Shown here: piece after piece, positions 5,595 through 9,499 of the stretch
Numbering within the stretch: position 1 is the first letter of the stretch
Layout of the letters: every line of letters starts with the position of its first letter
Assembly: GCA_021784255.1 (NCBI GenBank)
Contig: JAJXSZ010000097.1
Location: 1-9,499 of the forward strand
Length of the DNA: 9,499 bases
Direction of reading: 5' to 3'
Source of the DNA: Pseudomonadota bacterium
Lineage (GTDB): Bacteria; Pseudomonadota; Alphaproteobacteria; Acetobacterales; Acetobacteraceae
Made by a program: the position numbers and the translations under genes
Notes under the pieces: model-generated
Database searches by the model: none
Seen by the model: the letters and a program-made list of their open reading frames with translations, nothing else
Told to the model about the DNA's origin: nothing

Positions 5595-6947
5595 ATGGCC
5601 TCGGCCGCCGAACAAATCGCCTCGAACATGAGCCTTGCCTCCTTCGGCAAGGCGACCGAGCTCAAGCAGCGCATCTGGTTCACCCTCGGCGCGCTGCTTG
5701 TCTATCGGCTCGGCACCTATATCCCGGTCCCCGGCGTCAACGCCGCGGTGATGAGCCAGATGCTGTCGCAGCACGGCGGCGGGATTCTCGGCATGTTCAA
5801 CATGTTCTCGGGCGGCGCGCTCGGGCGCATGACGGTTTTCGCCCTCAACATCATGCCCTACATCAGCGCCAGCATCATCGTGCAGCTGATGACGGCGGCC
5901 ATCCCATCGCTCGAGGCGCTGAAGAAGGAGGGCGAGTCGGGCCGCATCAAGATGAACCAGTACACGCGGTATCTCACCGTGTTCATCGCGATGTTCCAGG
6001 CCTACGGCATCGCGGTCGGGCTTGAGAGTCTGCACGGCAGCTTCGGCCCTGCCGTCGCCGATCCCGGCATGTTCTTCCGTATCTCGACCGTGATCACTTT
6101 GGTCGGCGGCACGATGTTCCTGATGTGGCTCGGCGAGCAGATCACCGCGCGCGGGGTCGGCAACGGCACCAGCCTCATCATCATGTCCGGCATCGTCGCC
6201 AATGTGCCCAATGCGATCGCCTCGCTGCTGGAGCTCGGGCGGACCGGCGCGCTGTCGCCGGTGTTCATCGTCGCCTTCCTGGTGCTCGCGGTGGTGGTGA
6301 TCGCCTTCATCGTGTTCATGGAACGCGCGCACCGGAAAATCGTCGTGCAATACCCGAAGCGACAGGTCGGCAACCGCATGTTCGGCGGCGATTCCACGCA
6401 CATGCCGCTCAAGATCAACACCTCGGGCGTGATCCCGCCGATCTTCGCGAGCTCGATCCTGCTGATCCCGGCGACGATCGCGGGCTTTTCCGCGCAGTCC
6501 AGCTCGGCGCCCGGCTGGATCGGCATGATCGGCCAGGTGCTCTCGGCGGGCTCGCCGCTCTACCTCGTTCTCTACTCGGCGTTGATCATCTTCTTCAGCT
6601 ATTTCTATACCGCCGTCGTGTTCAATCCGCAGGAGACCGCGGACAACCTGAAGAAATATGGCGGCTTCATCCCGGGGATCCGCCCCGGCTCGGCGACCGC
6701 GGAATATTTCGATTACGTGCTCACCCGGCTGACCACGCTGGGCGCACTCTATCTGGTCGTCGTCTGCTTGCTGCCGCAGATCCTGATCAGCGATTATGGC
6801 GTGCCCTTCTATTTCGGCGGCACCAGCCTGATGATCATCGTTTCGGTGACCATGGACACGATCACGCAGATCCAGTCGCACCTGCTCGCCCACCAGTACG
6901 AGGGGCTGATCCGCAAGGCGCGCGTGAAAGGCAGGGGGGGGCGTTGA
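5595..6947 (+). CDS. secY: Protein translocase channel subunit SecY
   Basis: SecY forms the membrane pore of SecYEG, through which unfolded proteins cross or enter the inner membrane. The 450-residue product has ten hydrophobic segments, roughly 24-44, 78-104, 122-143, 160-180, 190-214, 222-243, 275-298, 318-345, 376-396 and 402-425. Family landmarks include LGTYIPVPGVN (39-49), the plug region GILGMFNMFSGGALGRM (63-79), GIMPYI-like LNIMPYISASII (84-95), GNGTSLIIMSGI (189-200) and the cytosolic loop GGFIPGIRPG (356-365) with its conserved arginine, which faces SecA and the ribosome. Length is near the usual 440-455. GGAG at 5583-5586 precedes the ATG. Its TGA overlaps the adk TTG, and the last codons contain eight consecutive G. 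Confidence 0.98.
   Translation: MASAAEQIASNMSLASFGKATELKQRIWFTLGALLVYRLGTYIPVPGVNAAVMSQMLSQHGGGILGMFNMFSGGALGRMTVFALNIMPYISASIIVQLMTAAIPSLEALKKEGESGRIKMNQYTRYLTVFIAMFQAYGIAVGLESLHGSFGPAVADPGMFFRISTVITLVGGTMFLMWLGEQITARGVGNGTSLIIMSGIVANVPNAIASLLELGRTGALSPVFIVAFLVLAVVVIAFIVFMERAHRKIVVQYPKRQVGNRMFGGDSTHMPLKINTSGVIPPIFASSILLIPATIAGFSAQSSSAPGWIGMIGQVLSAGSPLYLVLYSALIIFFSYFYTAVVFNPQETADNLKKYGGFIPGIRPGSATAEYFDYVLTRLTTLGALYLVVVCLLPQILISDYGVPFYFGGTSLMIIVSVTMDTITQIQSHLLAHQYEGLIRKARVKGRGGR
6933..6941 (+). promoter_or_regulatory. A-G8 tract: adk ribosome binding site and possible slippery run
   Basis: One A followed by eight G lies at the end of secY (codons AGG GGG GGG C..). It includes AGGGGG, which can pair with the anti-Shine-Dalgarno and sits a few bases before the adk TTG (6944). 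In the secY frame a -1 slip here would bypass the TGA and enter the adk frame. Whether it slips is unknown. Confidence 0.45.
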
Positions 6948-7603
6948 GGCTCGTCCTTCTGGGCCCGCCTGGCGCGGGCAAGGGCACCCAGGCGAAGCGG
7001 CTTGAGCAGCGTTACGGCATCGTGCAGATCGCGACTGGCGACATGCTGCGCGCCGAGGTTGCGGCCGGCTCGCCCATCGGGCTCAAGGCCAAGGCGGTGA
7101 TGGAGGCGGGGCAGCTCGTTTCCGATGCCATCCTGATCGCCATGCTCGAGGCGCGCATCGCCCGGCCGGATTGCGCCAGGGGCTTCATCCTCGACGGCTT
7201 CCCGCGCACCGTGAAGCAGGCCGAGGCACTCGACGCGATGCTCGCGCAGCACCGCATGAGGCTCGATGCCGTCATTGAGCTCCAGGTGAACGACGCGGCG
7301 CTGGTCGAGCGCATCGCCGGACGCTTCACCTGCAAGACCTGCGGCGAGGGTTACCACGACACGTTCAAGCCGCCGAAGACGGCCGGCACCTGCGACCGCT
7401 GCGGCGGGCACGAATTCACCCGCCGTCCGGACGACACGCGCGAGACGGTGGCCGCCCGACTCGTCGCCTACCACAACCAGACCGCGCCGATCCTGCCCTA
7501 CTACGCGGCGACCGGCCGGCTGATGTCGGTCGACGGCATGGTGGAGATGGACCAGGTCACCACGGCTCTGGTCGCGATCCTGGACCAGCTTCCCGCAGGT
7601 TGA
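6944..7603 (+). CDS. adk: Adenylate kinase, zinc-LID type (TTG start)
   Basis: Adenylate kinase interconverts ATP + AMP and 2 ADP in the cytoplasm. The P-loop GPPGAGKGT is at 7-15, the AMP-site TGDMLR at 31-36, and LDGFPRT at 83-89. The LID domain carries four cysteines (C130, C133, C150, C153; CxxC-16-CxxC), the structural zinc site seen in many Gram-positive and some alphaproteobacterial enzymes; E. coli Adk lacks it. R161 in RPDD and R166 in DTRETV fit the catalytic arginines. The length is 219 residues. The start is TTG 6944, overlapping the secY TGA as TTGA: the family N-terminus (M)RLVLLGPPG begins exactly there, and no ATG or GTG nearby in frame fits. A 221-base gap with the alpha promoter follows. 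Confidence 0.95.
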   Translation: MRLVLLGPPGAGKGTQAKRLEQRYGIVQIATGDMLRAEVAAGSPIGLKAKAVMEAGQLVSDAILIAMLEARIARPDCARGFILDGFPRTVKQAEALDAMLAQHRMRLDAVIELQVNDAALVERIAGRFTCKTCGEGYHDTFKPPKTAGTCDRCGGHEFTRRPDDTRETVAARLVAYHNQTAPILPYYAATGRLMSVDGMVEMDQVTTALVAILDQLPAG

Positions 7604-7659
7604 GGGGCTGGGGATAGCCGCCCTGCGCCCAAGGAATAGCTCAGAGGCCCCCGCTCACG

Positions 7660-7706
7660 AAAATTTGATCGCCTCGCGTTGACTCGCGGTGCCCCCCGGC
7701 TATAAC
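7660..7706 (+). promoter_or_regulatory. Sigma-70-type promoter of the alpha operon with AT-rich upstream patch
   Basis: TTGACT at 7679-7684 and TATAAC at 7701-7706 are separated by 16 bases; each matches five of six consensus bases, making this the clearest promoter in the window. An AAAATTT patch at 7660-7666, about -54 to -48, resembles an UP-element half-site and stands out in GC-rich surroundings. Transcription should start near A7714, giving a leader of about 110 bases before rpsM. It would drive rpsM-rpsK-rpoA and, by family gene order, probably rplQ beyond the window. Confidence 0.75.
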
Positions 7707-7715
7707 CCGGCGGAG

Positions 7716-7737
7716 CGGCACCCGGGCGCGGGTGCCG
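7716..7737 (+). promoter_or_regulatory. Hairpin at the 5' end of the alpha-operon leader
   Basis: CGGCACCCG (7716-7724) pairs with CGGGTGCCG (7729-7737) around a GGCG loop: nine pairs, with a further G-U pair possible. The predicted transcript begins one or two bases upstream, so the RNA would start with this stem. Such 5' terminal stems often protect mRNA from decay. The stem is seen; the role is inferred. No resemblance to the E. coli S4-binding pseudoknot could be established. Confidence 0.5.
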
Positions 7738-7824
7738 TCAATCGTTTATGGTCGCCGGGCGGCCCCCGTGAGTGCGCAGCAAGCGCGGATACGGAACAGG
7801 CCCCGGCCAGCAGGAGTCCACTTC

Positions 7825-8202
7825 GTGGCGCGTATTGCCGGCGTTAATATTCCCGCCAACAAGCGGGTGACCATCAGCCTGCGCTACATTTTCGGGATCG
7901 GTCCGGCGAAGGCGCAGGACATCTGCGACAAGCTCGGCATTCCCGACGAGCGCCGCGTCAACCAGCTGTCCGACGACGAAGTTCTGCGCATCCGCGAGAT
8001 GGTCGACCGCGAGTACCGCGTCGAGGGCGATCTGCGGCGCGAAGTCGCGATGAACATCAAGCGCCTGATGGATCTTGGCTGCTACCGCGGCCTGCGGCAT
8101 CGCCGCGGCCTGCCGGTGCGCGGCCAGCGCACCCACACCAATGCCCGCACCCGCAAGGGCAAGGCAGTGGCGATCGCCGGCAAGAAAAAGGTGACGAAGT
8201 AA
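7825..8202 (+). CDS. rpsM: 30S ribosomal protein S13 (GTG start)
   Basis: S13 sits at the top of the 30S head, contacts the P-site tRNA and forms bridges with L5 and 23S rRNA. The 125-residue product begins (M)ARIAGVNIPANKRVTISLRY and contains the helix-two-turn-helix region FGIGPAKAQDICDKLGI. It continues with RREVAMNIKRLMDLGCYRGL (72-91), the signature RHRRGLPVRGQRTHTNARTR (92-111) and a Lys-rich tail. The start is GTG 7825: AGGAG lies eight bases upstream and the invariant ARIAGVNIP follows directly. The frame stays open upstream to 7732, but that segment lies in the leader hairpin and encodes nothing S13-like. It is the first gene of the alpha operon and has its own promoter. Confidence 0.97.
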   Translation: MARIAGVNIPANKRVTISLRYIFGIGPAKAQDICDKLGIPDERRVNQLSDDEVLRIREMVDREYRVEGDLRREVAMNIKRLMDLGCYRGLRHRRGLPVRGQRTHTNARTRKGKAVAIAGKKKVTK

Positions 8203-8222
8203 CCGGGCCGATCGGCCCGGTT
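8201..8222 (+). promoter_or_regulatory. 22-base perfect palindrome after rpsM
   Basis: AACCGGGCC (8201-8209), GATC (8210-8213) and GGCCCGGTT (8214-8222) form a perfect inverted repeat with a nine-pair stem. Its first two bases are the last two of the rpsM TAA stop. Only TT follows the stem, so it resembles a terminator without a full U-tract; partial attenuation or RNA processing between rpsM and rpsK is more likely than full termination, since rpsK and rpoA lie downstream without a visible promoter. Confidence 0.5.
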
Positions 8223-8269
8223 GCGCGCTCGACAGTTACGCGTTCGATACAGGACAGGACATCCGACCC

Positions 8270-8665
8270 ATGGCGAAACCCGCCACCGCCGCGCGCACCC
8301 GCAAAAAGGAGCGCAAGAACATCACTTCCGGCGTCGCCCATGTCGCGGCCACGTTCAATAACACGATCGTGACCATCAGCGACGCGCAGGGCAACGCCAT
8401 CGCCTGGTCGTCCGCGGGCAGCCAGGGATTCAAGGGCAGCCGCAAATCGACGCCCTATGCGGCGCAGGTCGCTGCCGAGGAGGCCGGACGCAAGGCGCGC
8501 GAGCACGGCATGGAGACGCTCGAGATCGAAGTGAGCGGCCCCGGCTCGGGACGCGAGAGTGCCCTGCGGGCGCTGCAGACGGTCGGTTTCGCCATCACCG
8601 CGATCCGCGACATGACGCCGATCCCGCATAACGGTTGCCGGCCACGCAAGCGCCGCCGCGTCTGA
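8270..8665 (+). CDS. rpsK: 30S ribosomal protein S11
   Basis: S11 lines the 30S platform at the mRNA exit (E site), near the Shine-Dalgarno helix, with S18 and S6. The 131-residue product has a basic N-terminus with KKERKNITSGVAHVAATFNN (12-31), TIVTISDAQGNAIAWSSAGS (32-51), GFKGSRKSTPYAAQVAAEEA, VSGPGSGRESALRAL, and the conserved end MTPIPHNGCRPRKRRRV. N121 in the HNG motif matches the asparagine known to become isoaspartate in E. coli S11. The ATG at 8270 follows a 67-base gap that starts with a strong palindrome and has AGGACAGGA (8252-8260) as likely ribosome site. The order rpsM-rpsK-rpoA without rpsD is typical of alphaproteobacteria. Confidence 0.97.
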   Translation: MAKPATAARTRKKERKNITSGVAHVAATFNNTIVTISDAQGNAIAWSSAGSQGFKGSRKSTPYAAQVAAEEAGRKAREHGMETLEIEVSGPGSGRESALRALQTVGFAITAIRDMTPIPHNGCRPRKRRRV

Positions 8666-8690
8666 TCCCGAGCCGATCCGTCCGCGTCCC

Positions 8691-8724
8691 CGGGCCTCGA
8701 GCGCGTCGTTCCGCGCCCGGCCCG
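8691..8724 (+). promoter_or_regulatory. Interrupted hairpin before rpoA
   Basis: CGGGCC (8691-8696) pairs with GGCCCG (8719-8724), and inside it GCGCG (8701-8705) pairs with CGCGC (8712-8716) around TCGTTC. The internal loop is TCGA against CC. It lies between rpsK and the rpoA ribosome site GAGGTG (8734-8739). It may tune rpoA translation or mRNA decay; a chance stem is possible at this GC content. Confidence 0.35.
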
Positions 8725-8743
8725 CATCATCACGAGGTGCCGC

Positions 8744-9499
8744 ATGTCCATGCAGAAGAATTGGGAATCGCTGCGCAAGCCCGAGAAGCTTGAGGTCGAG
8801 CCCGGTAACGACCGCTCCCGGGTCGCCACCATCATCGCCGAACCGCTCGAGCGCGGCTTCGGCATGACGCTCGGGAACGCGCTGCGCCGCATCCTGCTTT
8901 CGTCGCTGCAGGGCGCCGCCGTGACCGCGGTGCAGATCGACGGCGTGCTGCACGAGTTCAGCTCGATCCCCGGCGTGCGCGAGGACGTGACGGATATCGT
9001 GCTGAACGTGAAGCAGCTCGGCCTGCGCATGCACGGCGACGGGCCGCGGCGCATGGTGCTCTCGGCGACCGGCCCCGGCGAGGTGAAGGCGGGCCAGATC
9101 CAGGCCGGGCACGACATCGAGATCATGAACCCGGACCTCGTGCTCTGCACGCTGGACGACGGCGTGAAGCTCGGCATGGAGTTCACGGTGCAGGGCGGCA
9201 AGGGCTATGTCGCCGCCGCCGAGAACCGGCCGGACGATGCGCCGATCGGACTGATGCCGGTGGACAGCATCTACTCGCCGGTGCGCCGCGTCTCCTATCG
9301 CGTGGAACCCACGCGCGTCGGCCAGAAGACCGACTACGACAAGCTGTTGCTGGCGGTCGAGACCAACGGCGCGGTGACGCCGGAGGACGCGGTGGCACTG
9401 GCCGCGCGGATCCTGCAGGACCAGTTGTCGCTGTTCGTCAACTTCGAGGAGCCGCAGCAGATCTCGCTGTCGGAGCCTGCCGAGGAGTTGCCGTTCAAC
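8744..9499 (+). CDS. rpoA: RNA polymerase alpha subunit (5' part, runs off the window)
   Basis: RpoA dimerises to scaffold assembly of beta and beta' and, through its C-terminal domain, contacts UP elements and activators. The first 252 codons are present with no stop, so the gene continues past base 9499. The N-terminal domain is complete: NWESLRKPEKLEVEPGNDRS (6-25), then AEPLERGFGMTLGNALRRIL (32-51) with the arginine pair that matches the E. coli R45 region needed for assembly, LSSLQGAAV, HEFSSIPGVREDVTDIVLNV (70-89), then VDSIYSPVRRVSYRVE (173-188) and the dimer helix DAVALAARILQDQLSLFV (215-232). The last residues begin the linker; the DNA-binding C-terminal domain lies outside. ATG 8744 follows GAGGTG; ATG 8750 is an alternative. 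Confidence 0.97.
   Translation, partial: MSMQKNWESLRKPEKLEVEPGNDRSRVATIIAEPLERGFGMTLGNALRRILLSSLQGAAVTAVQIDGVLHEFSSIPGVREDVTDIVLNVKQLGLRMHGDGPRRMVLSATGPGEVKAGQIQAGHDIEIMNPDLVLCTLDDGVKLGMEFTVQGGKGYVAAAENRPDDAPIGLMPVDSIYSPVRRVSYRVEPTRVGQKTDYDKLLLAVETNGAVTPEDAVALAARILQDQLSLFVNFEEPQQISLSEPAEELPFN

Larger units (their letters stand above)
7604..7824 (+). other. Non-coding interval adk-rpsM
   Basis: This 221-base stretch contains no convincing gene. Bases 7604-7659 show no clear terminator for the secY-adk transcript: there are only weak 4-pair stems and no U-tract. The right part holds the promoter, the leader hairpin and the ribosome site AGGAG (7812-7816) for rpsM. A tiny ATG reading at 7748-7771 (MVAGRPP then stop) lacks a ribosome site. 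Confidence 0.6.

Noticed and set aside
5499..6893. 464-codon open frame on the - strand opposite secY
   Set aside because: It mirrors secY codons. The product is Asp/Glu/His/Arg-rich low complexity, the usual antisense shadow of a hydrophobic protein in GC-rich DNA.
7632..7650. tRNA-like string GGAATAGCTCAG in the adk-rpsM gap
   Set aside because: It resembles the start and D-arm of a tRNA, but no anticodon arm, T-arm (GGTTCGA) or closing acceptor stem follows. It is too short and is best taken as coincidence.
7748..7771. MVAGRPP mini-reading in the alpha leader
   Set aside because: The ending Pro-Pro-stop is tempting as a stalling peptide, but no Shine-Dalgarno precedes the ATG and such short readings are common by chance.
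7732..7824. In-frame upstream extension of S13
   Set aside because: It would start inside the leader hairpin and adds 31 residues unlike S13. GTG 7825 has a well-spaced AGGAG and gives the exact family N-terminus.
8057..9112. 351-codon open frame on the - strand opposite rpsM, rpsK and rpoA
   Set aside because: It spans three conserved genes and their gaps, and shows no domain or ribosome binding context.
1..9499. A novel defence, mobile or biosynthetic system
   Set aside because: Every sizeable + strand gene is a recognised housekeeping gene in the conserved order. There are no direct repeats, integrase, transposase or spacer arrays, and no unexplained gene-sized gaps.

Overview
The window is a stretch of the conserved S10-spc-alpha ribosomal-protein cluster, all on the + strand. 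Gene order is rpsC(3' end)-rplP-rpmC-rpsQ-rplN-rplX-rplE-rpsN-rpsH-rplF-rplR-rpsE-rpmD-rplO-secY-adk-rpsM-rpsK-rpoA(5' part). Very high GC, adk placed directly between secY and rpsM, no map, infA or rpmJ in the adk-rpsM interval, and the sequence character of L16, L18, S5 and SecY all point to an alphaproteobacterium. A member of Rhodospirillales/Acetobacteraceae fits best, but that placement is inference from remembered family sequences, not a search.

Layout. Bases 1-1438 are the end of the S10-type block (S3, L16, L29, S17) and the start of the spc block (L14). Bases 1438-5434 hold L24, L5, S14, S8, L6, L18, S5, L30 and L15, mostly spaced 0-31 bases apart or overlapping. The one exception is a 99-base structured gap between rplE and rpsN. 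A 160-base gap with a strong hairpin separates rplO from secY. secY and adk overlap at a TTGA junction next to a run of eight G. A 221-base gap after adk contains the clearest promoter in the window (TTGACT, 16 bases, TATAAC), which should start the alpha operon rpsM-rpsK-rpoA. rpoA runs off the right edge after 252 codons.

Together these genes supply 30S and 50S proteins, the SecY translocation channel, adenylate kinase and the RNA polymerase alpha subunit. Linking them in one cluster co-ordinates ribosome, secretion and transcription capacity.

I see no mobile element, CRISPR, tRNA, rRNA or unknown protein system. No protein-level novelty stands out. The points worth a second look are non-coding or translational: structured gaps before rpsN, secY, rpsK and rpoA; the alpha promoter with a hairpin at its predicted transcript start; the G8 tract at secY/adk; and non-ATG starts for rplR, adk and rpsM.
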